DNA from: Clostridia bacterium
Lineage (GTDB): Bacteria > Bacillota > Clostridia > Oscillospirales > Acutalibacteraceae
Assembly (NCBI GenBank): GCA_017466365.1
Contig: JAFTUG010000011.1
Span: 1-64,000, forward strand
DNA: 64,000 nucleotides
Direction of reading: 5' to 3'
Shown: positions 44,039-53,197 of the stretch, piece after piece
Position numbering within the stretch: position 1 is the stretch's first letter
Layout: every line of letters starts with the position of its first letter
The notes under the pieces: generated by a model
The model's database searches: none
Seen by the model: the letters and a program-made list of their open reading frames with translations, nothing else
Told to the model about the DNA's origin: nothing
Position numbers and translations under genes: made by a program

Positions 44039-45229
44039 TTAATCTGACAACCAATCTGCTATATCGACAATTTTTACACCCTCGTACTGATATTCATCGT
44101 GTCGGGTGCGTGCAATGACCATTTTGGGATAAGCGTCATTAATTTTAAGAAGCGGTGAAACTTCTCTTTCAAAAGTCTTTTCGTCACTGATATTATCCGA
44201 AACCTGAATATAGATTTTTTCGTTGCGTTTAATTGCTACAAAGTCTATTTCTTTTTTGTAAAGCACACCGACATAAACTTCATATCCTCTGCGAAGAAGC
44301 TCCATTGCGACGATGTTTTCGAGAATTCTGCCATAATCCATATTCTTTGTGCCGAGCTTTGCATAACGGAAAGTGTGGTCGCTCAGATAATATTTATCGT
44401 TGGTAGAAAGATACTTTTTGCCTTTGATGTCATATCTGCGGACTTTGTAGAAGGCAAATGCGTTGCAGAGATACTGCATATATGAGCCGACTGTTGTGTG
44501 GTGTATCTTTTCCATTGCAACACTTAATGTGCTTGTAATATTTCTTGCAGAGGACAGATTTGAAATATTATCCATAAGGAAGTCAACTATTCTGTCCATC
44601 AGTTGAGTGTTGCGGATTTTATATTTTTTGCGAATATCACGGACAATCAAAGTATCAAAAACCTCGGCAATGTAGTCATACTTCGCCTCTTGGTCTTTGT
44701 AGAGATACGAGCCTGCCATACCGCCTTCAAGCATAAATTTATCAAATGCGGCATATTTGTCGGTGTGGTTGAAATACTGCAGATACTCTTTAAATGAGAA
44801 CGGATAAACTTTGATTTCAAATGTTCTGCCAGTGAAGAGAGTTGCAAGGTCGGAACTCAGAAGAAAAGCATTTGAACCTGTGATATAAATATCGTATTTT
44901 TCGGTTGCATGCAGACCGTTTATGGCTTTTTCAAAATCGTTGCACATCTGAACTTCATCAATAAAAACGAAATTTTCCTTGCCTTTAACATACTGTGAAT
45001 TGATGTAGTCATACAACGGACGATCTTCAAGCAGGTGTTCATATTCCGGCAGGTTAAAATTGATGTGAATTATATTGTTGTTCGGGATGTTTTCTTCAAT
45101 GTATTCTTTAAAAGCATCGAGCAGCTTTGACTTGCCGCAACGACGCACACCGGTAATAACTTTAATATCGGGTGTTCCGATAACATTAATCATCTTATCT
45201 AAATACTGTTTTCTTTCTATCAGTTTCAT
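44039..45229 (-). CDS. AAA_14/DUF4143 ATP-binding protein
   Basis: A 396-aa protein with Walker A ITGVRRCGKSKLL (Gly27-Ser34), Walker B NFVFIDEVQM, a DIYITGSNAFLLSS sensor segment, and the C-terminal DUF4143 domain ending in a nuclease-like IDFVAIKRNEKIYIQVS strand. The family is abundant in gut bacteria and mobile DNA and often duplicated; the function is unsettled (possible defence or partner-specific ATPase). AGGTGAAA precedes ATG 45229. Monocistronic and divergent from the DeoR gene. Confidence 0.88.
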   Translation of the reverse strand: MKLIERKQYLDKMINVIGTPDIKVITGVRRCGKSKLLDAFKEYIEENIPNNNIIHINFNLPEYEHLLEDRPLYDYINSQYVKGKENFVFIDEVQMCNDFEKAINGLHATEKYDIYITGSNAFLLSSDLATLFTGRTFEIKVYPFSFKEYLQYFNHTDKYAAFDKFMLEGGMAGSYLYKDQEAKYDYIAEVFDTLIVRDIRKKYKIRNTQLMDRIVDFLMDNISNLSSARNITSTLSVAMEKIHHTTVGSYMQYLCNAFAFYKVRRYDIKGKKYLSTNDKYYLSDHTFRYAKLGTKNMDYGRILENIVAMELLRRGYEVYVGVLYKKEIDFVAIKRNEKIYIQVSDNISDEKTFEREVSPLLKINDAYPKMVIARTRHDEYQYEGVKIVDIADWLSD

Positions 45230-45379
45230 AGATTTTCACCTCTGAATGTATTATAACACGCAAATTATCCAAAATCAATATAAATTCATTTTTGGCTAAT
45301 AGACATCAATTTAAACAAATGATATTTCTTCAACGTTTTCCTCTTATTCACGAATATTCAAATATTTTCACGATTTTGC

Positions 45380-45446
45380 TTGACAAGCGTTAACGGTTGT
45401 GCTATTTTATACTTGTGGCTACGGCAATACTGTTAATAACCGTTAA
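45380..45446 (+). promoter_or_regulatory. DeoR-gene promoter with paired operator half sites
   Basis: TTGACA (45380-45385), 17 bp, TATTTT (45403-45408). A perfect 9-bp inverted pair TTAACGGTT (45390-45398) and AACCGTTAA (45438-45446) surrounds the -10 and start region, consistent with autoregulation by the DeoR-type protein encoded directly downstream. Confidence 0.6.
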
Positions 45447-45463
45447 TGAAAGGGGCCAAAATC

Positions 45464-46234
45464 ATGTTTATTGAAGAAAGACATCAGGAAATTCTCAAAA
45501 TCTTATCAGAAAAAGGCAGGATATCAAATTCAGAAATCCAGGAAACATTTCAAATCAGCTATGACTCGGCAAAAAGAGATTTAAGACTTCTTGAAGAACA
45601 GGGACTTTTAAAAAGAACTCACGGCGGTGCTATACCCGCAAGACAGATTGGCGGAAATGTAATCAGAAATCTTTCTCCCGATGAGCGTGTTGTTGAAGTT
45701 AAGGAAAACTATCTTGCGATAGCAAAAGAAGCTGTAAAAACAATTGAAGAAAATGACGTTGTTTATATCACCAATGCAAGTGTAGGCTATCTTATGGCAC
45801 AAAATATCGGGACAGTAAATTGTACTGTTGTTACAAACTCAATTGCAATTGCCGAAGAACTTCGCAAAAAGGAAAATATAACAGTTATTCTTGCAGGCGG
45901 CGAAATGCAGGCAAACGGTTGTTTCTATGACAGTTTTGCATTATCCATAATCAACAGACTTCGTTTTGATAAGTGCTTTGTTACTTCTGCTTGCGTTTCG
46001 GCAAAGTTCGGTCTTTCAATTCAGAAGTCAAGAAGCGTTGAGCTGACAAACGCTATCATTAACAATTCAAAAACGGTTTACGGTTTATATCCTGTTGAGA
46101 AAATCGGTTTCGATTCTGTAATCAGCATTTGTCCCGCAAGCAAACTGAATTATATTATCACCGACAGCGATTCTTCGGAAGATGATTTAATGCAGTTTGA
46201 AGAACTTGGAGTTAAAATTAAAATAGCAGAATAA
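45464..46234 (+). CDS. DeoR-family transcriptional regulator
   Basis: A 256-aa protein. Residues 1-55 are the DeoR winged HTH (ERHQEILKILSEKGRISNSE ... SAKRDLRLLEEQGLLKRTHGGAI). The rest is the sugar-phosphate-isomerase-like sensor domain (DVVYITNASVGYLMAQNI, VVTNSIAIAEELRKKENITVILAGG, YGLYPVEKIGFDSVISI). It is expected to repress genes until a phosphorylated sugar binds, but no sugar gene is adjacent. ATG 45464 is chosen because AAAGGGG lies 8 bp upstream; ATG 45446 overlaps the operator. Confidence 0.87.
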   Translation: MFIEERHQEILKILSEKGRISNSEIQETFQISYDSAKRDLRLLEEQGLLKRTHGGAIPARQIGGNVIRNLSPDERVVEVKENYLAIAKEAVKTIEENDVVYITNASVGYLMAQNIGTVNCTVVTNSIAIAEELRKKENITVILAGGEMQANGCFYDSFALSIINRLRFDKCFVTSACVSAKFGLSIQKSRSVELTNAIINNSKTVYGLYPVEKIGFDSVISICPASKLNYIITDSDSSEDDLMQFEELGVKIKIAE

Positions 46235-46246
46235 ACTATCACACAG

Positions 46247-46290
46247 AAAAAGCCATATAAGTTGATTTCGTGTCAACATATATGGCTTTT
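46247..46290. terminator. Bidirectional terminator between deoR-type and Nudix genes
   Basis: Stem AAAAGCCATATA / ATATATGGCTTTT with an inner GTTGA/TCAAC pair. Confidence 0.75.
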
Positions 46291-46295
46291 AATTA

Positions 46296-46742
46296 TTATT
46301 TGCGTTTTTCTGAAACAAATCTTTCAATATATCCGATTTGAGTAGGCATTATGTTTTTCGGAAGATTATCTAAATCAAAGAATTTCAATTCCGTGCTTTC
46401 TTTATCGGGTTTTAAATCACAATAAAATTCGTTGATTTCATAAACAACATCTGTGTAATAAACTTCATCCTTGTTGGGATAAACCATATGAACGTTTGCT
46501 TTTATATCAAATAATCTGGGATTAGCAATATCAAGGTTTGTTTCTTCTTTGATTTCTCTTTTAAGCGCATCTTCCAAAGATTCGCCAAGCTCAATGGCAC
46601 CGCCGGGAGTACACCACTCACCTGTATCTGTTCTTTTTTCAAGAAGCAAGCCTTTTTCTTCATTATAAAGAATACCCATTGCTGCAACTGCCATAATTGG
46701 TGCGTGACCTACAAATTTTCTCATTTCGCTGATGTAACTCAT
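46296..46742 (-). CDS. Nudix hydrolase
   Basis: A 148-aa protein with a full Nudix box: GGAIELGESLEDALKREIKEETNLDI (Gx5Ex7REUxEExGU pattern with Asn at the usual Gly). It hydrolyses a nucleoside diphosphate linked to another moiety; the substrate cannot be read from sequence. AAAGGAGAAA precedes ATG 46742. Element cargo between the DeoR and LytTR genes. Confidence 0.9.
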   Translation of the reverse strand: MSYISEMRKFVGHAPIMAVAAMGILYNEEKGLLLEKRTDTGEWCTPGGAIELGESLEDALKREIKEETNLDIANPRLFDIKANVHMVYPNKDEVYYTDVVYEINEFYCDLKPDKESTELKFFDLDNLPKNIMPTQIGYIERFVSEKRK

Positions 46743-46817
46743 ACAATTTCTCCTTTCGGAATTTATATGGAAACATCATTATATTCTTTATTTATGAACT
46801 TTTCAATCACAATGAAA

Positions 46818-47321
46818 TTATCTTTCTCCGAATCTTAAGAAAGCTTTTTTGAAAGCACCTATTTTGCGCGAAGAGGTGTAAACCGAATATTCTATGTCTC
46901 TGTATTGTACCTTTACCCATTCTCTTGTAACCTCATCGACATAATTGAGATTAACAATAAAGCTGTGATGCGGTTGAGCAAAAGTTTTAAGGTCAAGAAT
47001 ACCTTTCCAATGGTCAAGGTGATAGTTGGTTTCAACTTTTTTGTCAGTCAGATACAGCACAGATTTTCTGTCTTCAATTGCTATATAAAGAATCTCGTGC
47101 GGATAAATTCTGCATACATCTTTATTGCTTGTTTGCACAATAATACCCGAATTGCAACAATGTTTTTTACAAGCATCTTCTTCACCGCTTAAATCAATGC
47201 AAAATCTGTCACAGGCGCAACACTCGAGCAGGTTATACTCAATATTATTTTGCTCCATAAATTCAATCAGCTTAGCTTTGGTTGTTTCCTTTTCTGCTAC
47301 TTTACATACTAACGAATCCAT
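46818..47321 (-). CDS. LytTR-type DNA-binding regulator with cysteine-rich N-terminus
   Basis: A 167-aa protein. Residues 70-165 form a LytTR domain (IYPHEILYIAIEDRKSVLYL ... FAQPHHSFIVNLNYVDEVTREWV). Ahead of it is a cysteine-rich stretch (ECCACDRFC ... ACKKHCCNSG) that could bind metal or sense redox state (inference). There is no receiver domain, so it is not a conventional response regulator. ATG 47321 is preferred, with GAGGAAGG just upstream. The regulated genes are not evident. Confidence 0.82.
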   Translation of the reverse strand: MDSLVCKVAEKETTKAKLIEFMEQNNIEYNLLECCACDRFCIDLSGEEDACKKHCCNSGIIVQTSNKDVCRIYPHEILYIAIEDRKSVLYLTDKKVETNYHLDHWKGILDLKTFAQPHHSFIVNLNYVDEVTREWVKVQYRDIEYSVYTSSRKIGAFKKAFLRFGER

Positions 47322-48088
47322 AAAAATACCTTCCTCATTCATAATACAGAAATGAACTTCTATATATAAATGACGAAAATCACAAAATGTTACGGAAAAA
47401 ACTTTGATTTTTCAATCTTTCTCTGTTTTCAACAAATATAGAGTTCTGTAATTGTGCATAATTGTAAAGCAAATAATGCTTGAACGGGTAAAGATAACTA
47501 AAAACCATTATATATTACTGATTATAAGATGTATTGTTTGTTAAAATTCAGAATATGTGTTGGAACATAAATCAATAAAAAGCCGTGAAGAAATTGCTTT
47601 TGACAATAACTCACGGCATAAAGATTTGTATATTAAATCTAAGTCAAAGATCTTTTAATATATATGATGCTTTTTAGAGTCTAACAAAAATCAACAGTTG
47701 AATTTTATATCATTTTTTCGTGTGTTATTACCGTACTGAAGAGTCTGACTGTGACGATTTTGATTACAGAGTTAAATCTATGCTTAAATAACAAAAAGGA
47801 AAAATCTTTATAGATATTACCGCTAGCCATATACTTTACATTAACAGCAACTGAAAATTACAGACAATTATTGTAGAATATGAGGTAAGTTGCTTGAGTG
47901 TAGTATAAGAGCTAAAAGCCATTTTGAAACATTATCCTCAACGAAATTTCGGCCCAGAAGATGTAAGGTTAAAAACACAGAATGAGATAAGAGATGCACT
48001 TTGAGATTTAAAATAACAACACAAAGCCAACTCGAACTTATCTAAAAGATATTTAATAATACCAAAATTTAAGATATATAGTATAACT
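47322..48088. other. 767-bp gene-poor region with one minus-strand terminator
   Basis: AT-rich sequence with no credible ORF on either strand. A hairpin GCCGTGA/TCACGGC (47582-47617), with a T run on the minus strand at 47576-47581, could end the four-gene operon to the right as a long 3' UTR. Nothing else was recognised. Confidence 0.5.
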
Positions 48089-50578
48089 TTACTTTAATTT
48101 ATTATATAATTCAACAAGTTTTTTATATTCTTCTTTTACCTTATCATTAAACTCATAATATTGGGATTGTGAATCATTTAATGGCTGTTCGAGAATTATC
48201 TCAAGATTTTTTAAAAACTCATCGGTTAAAGGGTTAATATCTTTTCTACTTTCAATTAATCGTCTCATTGTTACCAAATCAATTCTTCGAAGAAAAAAAT
48301 GCCCTAATTCATCACTGTTAAAATGTCTTTCAAATGCTTTTAAAGTGCCTGTCCATTCACATGTTTCATTATCTTTAAACGGTAACTCGTTTCCGACAAT
48401 AGAATCAGAATAATAAGCCAAATGGTATCCACGATTTGCATCATCATAACAAAGATCACTTGTTAATAAGTTATAGAACTCTTCTTCTTTGGACAGGTTA
48501 CCCATTTTTATTGCACCAAAATATAAAGATAGAAGAACAGAAATGTGGTCTTCAGATTTAAACGCTATATCAATACACTGTTGTCTTTGAGGGGAATCCA
48601 ATCTTGCAATATGGTATATTGCATGCACTCGTAATAAAACCTCGTTTAAATCAGTCTTATTTAAGTTTTTTATGTATTGTTCATAAAGTGCAGAAAAGAT
48701 TTGTTCTCTTTCTGTCTGACTACATTCTAACCATATTCCTCTAAAATATCTATTAATTTCGGGTCGCATTACCATTTTTAAGAATTCTGGATATGGATCA
48801 TCTTTATTTATACAAGCATTTATTAAAACTTTTGCAACTAAATACTCCATAAATTGTTCATGAAAAGTACCTATTATATAATCATTATTACAATCAAACA
48901 AGGTGCTAAACCACGAGGTGTTTATATGATTCTTAAAATGTGAAAAACGTTTTTCTAAATAACATATTAAGTCATCAAATTTTAACCCTAAAGGTTCACC
49001 GCTAACTTTGTGACAATATAAAAACCAAGCAGCGTATGCCCAAATATCTACAATCATCGATATTTCGGCACCACCCAAATTTATTTTTGTTCTTTCTCTT
49101 GTTGCTAGTTCGTTTATCCAATTTTTAAACAATTCCGTTCCGGTAATTTTGGAAACAGTTTTTTGAGGTTGATCAACATACCATAAAAACATAGTGATCA
49201 AAAGAGGGCTATCCAATACTTGTTGTAAATCGTTATTTTTATCAATTGAATTTAAAATTTCAGATTTACTTTTCGTATCCATTTTTCTTTTATTAAAATA
49301 GTTGTCAATATACTTTTTTGCTGTGTCAAAATTCCAGTTTTTTATACGGACTCGTATCCCAAATTTATCTGAAAAAGAAGGGTCTCTAAGATAACGATTG
49401 GCAAATTGATATCTACAAGTTAATAAAAGCGGGCGAGTAAAGACATCTGACTTTCTAATTCTATCTAAATCTTCAATACTTAATTTTTCAGCCATTTCAT
49501 CAAAACCATCACAATAGAAGCGTGTTCGGATCTGACTCAAATCAAGATATGGATATGGTAGATGTTTCAACTTCGTATCCATAGTTGCTGCTAACTCTTC
49601 ATTAATGACTTGTTCAAGTTCAAAATGATAATCATTACCCTTGTTGCGTAATGTCAACAATATAGGTATATCATATGTTGGATTAGATAAATATTTTTCA
49701 ACATGTTCTATAAAACATTTTGCCAATACTGTAGTTTTGCCATAACCTGCCTCTCCATAAACTAACACTGATTGGTCAGAACATATTGCATTGTGAATAT
49801 CTTCACTAAGTAAGGATTTCTCCGAACCAAGATTGCCCGATTCAAGTTCGTGTGGAGGTTCAATATAATAATTAGATTTAAAAACATCTCCTAACGACAT
49901 ACCAAATGCTGTTGATGTATGTTTATTTAATAATGTATTGCACTGACTTTTGACAATCCGTTCGATTAAATTTCTTGAATAGCCTTTAAGTTTTCCAACA
50001 ACACATTCGATAAGTTCATCAATGTTATTAAAAGTATCCATCCAGTTACTAACTCTGTGTGTGTCATAAATATGCTGCATACTTTCAATAAAATTTATAG
50101 TTTCAACTTTATCTACATAGGTACAATTATATACATTTTTATCAAATTCTTCTTTCAGTTTTTTTAATTTTGCTTTTGTTGGTTTTGAAGACAGCTTTTT
50201 CCTTTCGACGAATTTATTAAACTGTTTTTTATAGTTGTGCCTTTCATCCCAGGCATCTTCTTTCACAAATGTAAAAATGGGGATTCCTTCATCAATAGCG
50301 GTCAGACATTCCTTTTGGGTTATTGATTCATTACCTTCCGCATTATAATAAACTCCACCACTTCGCTTGTTTATTATTAATATTGCTATGTCGGCTCTTT
50401 TAAGTGCCACCAAACATGCATCGTGAGAATGCATGTTTGCTTCAACCGGGAATTCTGGTTGTTCAAAAGCAGATACCACGATATCTTTACTTTGTAATTC
50501 GTTAACAACAGCATTGCGATACTCTTCTAAATCATAAGAAGTTGATAATACGCTTATTGTCCAAGGACGTAACTCCAT
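48089..50578 (-). CDS. DUF4062-NACHT STAND NTPase (probable defence protein)
   Basis: An 829-aa protein. Residues 5-110 match DUF4062, a TIR-like domain (WTISVLSTSYDLEEYRNAVVNEL; ADIAILIINKRSGGVY; ITQKECLTAIDEGIPIFTFV). Residues 270-450 are a NACHT ATPase: Walker A GEAGYGKT at 275-282, Walker B RFYCDGFDE (354-361), and LLLTCRYQF sensor. The C-terminal 350 residues are helical, likely the sensor region. STAND proteins of this build recognise phage components and then activate an N-terminal effector, causing cell death. It is the last gene of a four-gene operon, 9 bp after the methyltransferase. The role is inferred from architecture and location in a mobile element. Confidence 0.85.
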   Translation of the reverse strand: MELRPWTISVLSTSYDLEEYRNAVVNELQSKDIVVSAFEQPEFPVEANMHSHDACLVALKRADIAILIINKRSGGVYYNAEGNESITQKECLTAIDEGIPIFTFVKEDAWDERHNYKKQFNKFVERKKLSSKPTKAKLKKLKEEFDKNVYNCTYVDKVETINFIESMQHIYDTHRVSNWMDTFNNIDELIECVVGKLKGYSRNLIERIVKSQCNTLLNKHTSTAFGMSLGDVFKSNYYIEPPHELESGNLGSEKSLLSEDIHNAICSDQSVLVYGEAGYGKTTVLAKCFIEHVEKYLSNPTYDIPILLTLRNKGNDYHFELEQVINEELAATMDTKLKHLPYPYLDLSQIRTRFYCDGFDEMAEKLSIEDLDRIRKSDVFTRPLLLTCRYQFANRYLRDPSFSDKFGIRVRIKNWNFDTAKKYIDNYFNKRKMDTKSKSEILNSIDKNNDLQQVLDSPLLITMFLWYVDQPQKTVSKITGTELFKNWINELATRERTKINLGGAEISMIVDIWAYAAWFLYCHKVSGEPLGLKFDDLICYLEKRFSHFKNHINTSWFSTLFDCNNDYIIGTFHEQFMEYLVAKVLINACINKDDPYPEFLKMVMRPEINRYFRGIWLECSQTEREQIFSALYEQYIKNLNKTDLNEVLLRVHAIYHIARLDSPQRQQCIDIAFKSEDHISVLLSLYFGAIKMGNLSKEEEFYNLLTSDLCYDDANRGYHLAYYSDSIVGNELPFKDNETCEWTGTLKAFERHFNSDELGHFFLRRIDLVTMRRLIESRKDINPLTDEFLKNLEIILEQPLNDSQSQYYEFNDKVKEEYKKLVELYNKLK

Positions 50579-50587
50579 CTTTTTCTC

Positions 50588-51805
50588 CTATACTTTTTGA
50601 AAAATAATAATATCTTCTTTATCGACTCCACCAATAGGGATTTCTCTATTAACAATGTTTCTTCGCTGGTGAAATACTTTTTCAAATCCATATGTGTGTT
50701 GAATCATCTCACATAAATCTAAAATTATGTCATAGTTAGCTGTAATTTTCGATTTTCCTTGTCCCATAACAAGACAAAAATATCCTTTTTGTTTAAGTAT
50801 TCTCTTGATGTGGTTAAAAACTAAACCTAAGTCTTGATAGAATTTTGGTACAATCAACTCAGACTTGCCGTTTCTTTTTGCTCTGGGCCCAATCTCATCT
50901 TTTACAGTGTTCGAAAATGTTTCTTCATTTGGAAAAAACAAATTTGTCAATCGCATAGTTTTAATATAATCCTGTGAACAGAGATACGGTGGTGATGTAA
51001 CAATTAAATCGATACTTTTATCATCAATCCAATCAAGATTACGTGCATCACCATTTTTTACTATAGTTTTTTGCAATAATTCGGTGATATCAACATTTGA
51101 ATTAACCAAGTTAAATTGTATTAAAAAATCTTCGGCAGATAAAAATATTTGTTCAAGTTTTTCTATATATAAGTTTATAGCATTTTTGTAAACTTTATTT
51201 TTAGGTTTACAATTATCAGTTACATATGTAAAATGTCCCGGTTGAGAACTAGCTGTTTTTAAAATTGATGTAACCGCTAATTTTCTAATCAAATTTATAC
51301 TATTATTCAAACAATCCGATTGCTCTAATTTTATAAAGTTGATTATACTAAGTATTTCAGTTAAAGTGTCAATATGATACCAGTCAAGAACATCTTTATT
51401 AATACCACTTGATTTGATAAATTTTTCTATATTGGTCTTATCTATATTTTTTTCTTTCAACTTTTTCAACTCAACTTCTAAGTCAAAAGATTTTGAGCTA
51501 GTATTAAAGTGTTTTATGGAAGCGAGCATAGACTGTACCATATCAACAGCGAAAGAATTTAAATCATTATATATAGGTGTTCGATTTAATTTTAGCGACT
51601 CAACAAGAGTTGTTCCGCTTCCTCCAAAAGGATCAAACACAACATCACCAGGTTTAGTTAATGACGCAATTAAAAACTTAGGTATTGCTGGAACAAACAT
51701 CGCAGGATACCACGGTATAGAATTTAAATCATAAGGATAACGTGCTCTACTGTAGTCTGAAAAATCCCAATTAACTTCTTGTAATTTTTTTATTATATCG
51801 GTCAT
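50588..51805 (-). CDS. DNA methyltransferase (SPPY type, probably N4-cytosine)
   Basis: A 405-aa protein. The AdoMet-binding motif FDPFGGSGTT lies at 57-66, and the catalytic TSPPY follows at 270-274, with about 200 residues between that include a possible target-recognition region. SPPY rather than DPPY favours N4-cytosine methylation. KILKQKGYFCLVMGQ and IIIFQKV complete the fold. It overlaps the HD-protein gene by four bases and precedes the NACHT gene by 9 bp. No restriction endonuclease gene is visible, so self-marking for the adjacent defence-like genes is a possible purpose (inference). Confidence 0.87.
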   Translation of the reverse strand: MTDIIKKLQEVNWDFSDYSRARYPYDLNSIPWYPAMFVPAIPKFLIASLTKPGDVVFDPFGGSGTTLVESLKLNRTPIYNDLNSFAVDMVQSMLASIKHFNTSSKSFDLEVELKKLKEKNIDKTNIEKFIKSSGINKDVLDWYHIDTLTEILSIINFIKLEQSDCLNNSINLIRKLAVTSILKTASSQPGHFTYVTDNCKPKNKVYKNAINLYIEKLEQIFLSAEDFLIQFNLVNSNVDITELLQKTIVKNGDARNLDWIDDKSIDLIVTSPPYLCSQDYIKTMRLTNLFFPNEETFSNTVKDEIGPRAKRNGKSELIVPKFYQDLGLVFNHIKRILKQKGYFCLVMGQGKSKITANYDIILDLCEMIQHTYGFEKVFHQRRNIVNREIPIGGVDKEDIIIFQKV

Positions 51806-53190
51806 TTTTTTCCCTTTCCATATAACGAAATATCATAATTGTCAAACACTTGGTCTTTTAATCGTTTCACAAGAATGTCTAAGTCTTTTTGCTTAAAAGA
51901 AACTATTCTTCTAACAGAGCTTCCGTCCGGTCCGGTAACATCTTTATGATTTGAGTTATGTAATGGAGTAAATAGTCCCAATAAAGCCCCTTCTACATCT
52001 TTGAAATTTGGTTCGTCTATTGATGTCATTGTTCCAAACAATAAAGATTTAGAATAAATGGGTCTTTTCCGTTTATCTGGATAGAAATTAGCCACAACAA
52101 CATTTGTAACCAAATCTTTAATTTTTTCATCCGTATCTTTTAGACCTAAAACTTCTTTAAAACAATCACTTGCTACATCTTCAATGATAGGAATATTGGC
52201 ATTAATATACTTGGAAACACCATTTCCTTTTATATACAAGATACCTATGCAATGAAATGGCTTGCACAATTGAACACGTTGCATAATCTGCCTACAAAGC
52301 GGATTTTTTAGCAAACAGTTATACAATATACTGGAATCTGTTAATTTCCAAGAATCCTTATTAAGACGTTGCTTTGAATCACTATCACTTAACAATAAGG
52401 AAAGTGATTTTTTTATCATCGTTTGATAAGCAAAGTCATCTATACTCTCAAAAATAGCAGTATATTGTTCATCTCTGATTTGTTGCCAACGACGGATTTC
52501 ATTTATAAAAAATCCACTATGACAAATTTCATTGTCATCATTGAAAACGAACGATTGGGCCAATTGGATTGCTAATTTTGTATCTTTTGAATCTATTATG
52601 CCCATGGCAGAAGATGCTCGAATAACATTGTCAATATTATCTAAATCCATTCCATTTCCATTTAATAATGGTGACAATACTTCTTCTTTTTTACCTACAA
52701 TGATATCTGCAATTCTATATAAACTTTGTAAATTCAGTCCGGATTTTCTTCCAAGTTTGCTGTGACATACACTACGCAATTTAGTAGTTGACCCCAAAAA
52801 CACTTGTTCCAAGTTTCCTTCGAATGAACCATTTGTTCCATTTATAATTTGACGTAAATTTTCTTCATGATCAAAATTAAATTGTATTTGCAGTACTTCT
52901 TCCATTGCGTGTGCAAATGGGGGGGTTCCTACATCATGATACAGACAAGCAATCATTAGCTCTATTGTGTCTTTTTCGGATAATTCAAGAGATTTAGCAC
53001 ACAAACCAGCCAAGTAACAAACACCCAAAGAATGTTCATATCTAGAAGCGTTGGCGAAAGCGGGAAAAGATACAAATTGATTATTAGCCATACGAACATC
53101 TCGTAATCTAAGTAAACCTGGACAATTCAATAATTCATAAATTATAGGTGGAAAACTTAACTCGCCATATAATCTATCATAATATTTCAT
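51802..53190 (-). CDS. SAMHD1/dGTPase-like HD-domain phosphohydrolase
   Basis: A 462-aa protein. The HD site is visible: LRDVRMANN then SRYEHSLGVCYLAG (Arg50, His53), CLYHDVGTPPFAHAMEEVL (His85, Asp86) and the following FDHEENL. A distal acidic segment GMDLDNIDNVIRAS fits the last metal ligand. The order and spacing match SAMHD1-type dNTP triphosphohydrolases, which strip triphosphate from dNTPs; related enzymes defend bacteria by depleting dNTP pools. The C-terminal 200 residues are unassigned. It overlaps the methyltransferase start by ATGA and follows the radical SAM gene by 7 bp. Confidence 0.85.
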   Translation of the reverse strand: MKYYDRLYGELSFPPIIYELLNCPGLLRLRDVRMANNQFVSFPAFANASRYEHSLGVCYLAGLCAKSLELSEKDTIELMIACLYHDVGTPPFAHAMEEVLQIQFNFDHEENLRQIINGTNGSFEGNLEQVFLGSTTKLRSVCHSKLGRKSGLNLQSLYRIADIIVGKKEEVLSPLLNGNGMDLDNIDNVIRASSAMGIIDSKDTKLAIQLAQSFVFNDDNEICHSGFFINEIRRWQQIRDEQYTAIFESIDDFAYQTMIKKSLSLLLSDSDSKQRLNKDSWKLTDSSILYNCLLKNPLCRQIMQRVQLCKPFHCIGILYIKGNGVSKYINANIPIIEDVASDCFKEVLGLKDTDEKIKDLVTNVVVANFYPDKRKRPIYSKSLLFGTMTSIDEPNFKDVEGALLGLFTPLHNSNHKDVTGPDGSSVRRIVSFKQKDLDILVKRLKDQVFDNYDISLYGKGKK

Positions 53191-53197
53191 ATTACCA

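Noticed and set aside
47322-48088. Hidden small gene in the 767-bp gap
   Set aside because: All frames are broken by stops within short distances and no ribosome site precedes any ATG of useful length.
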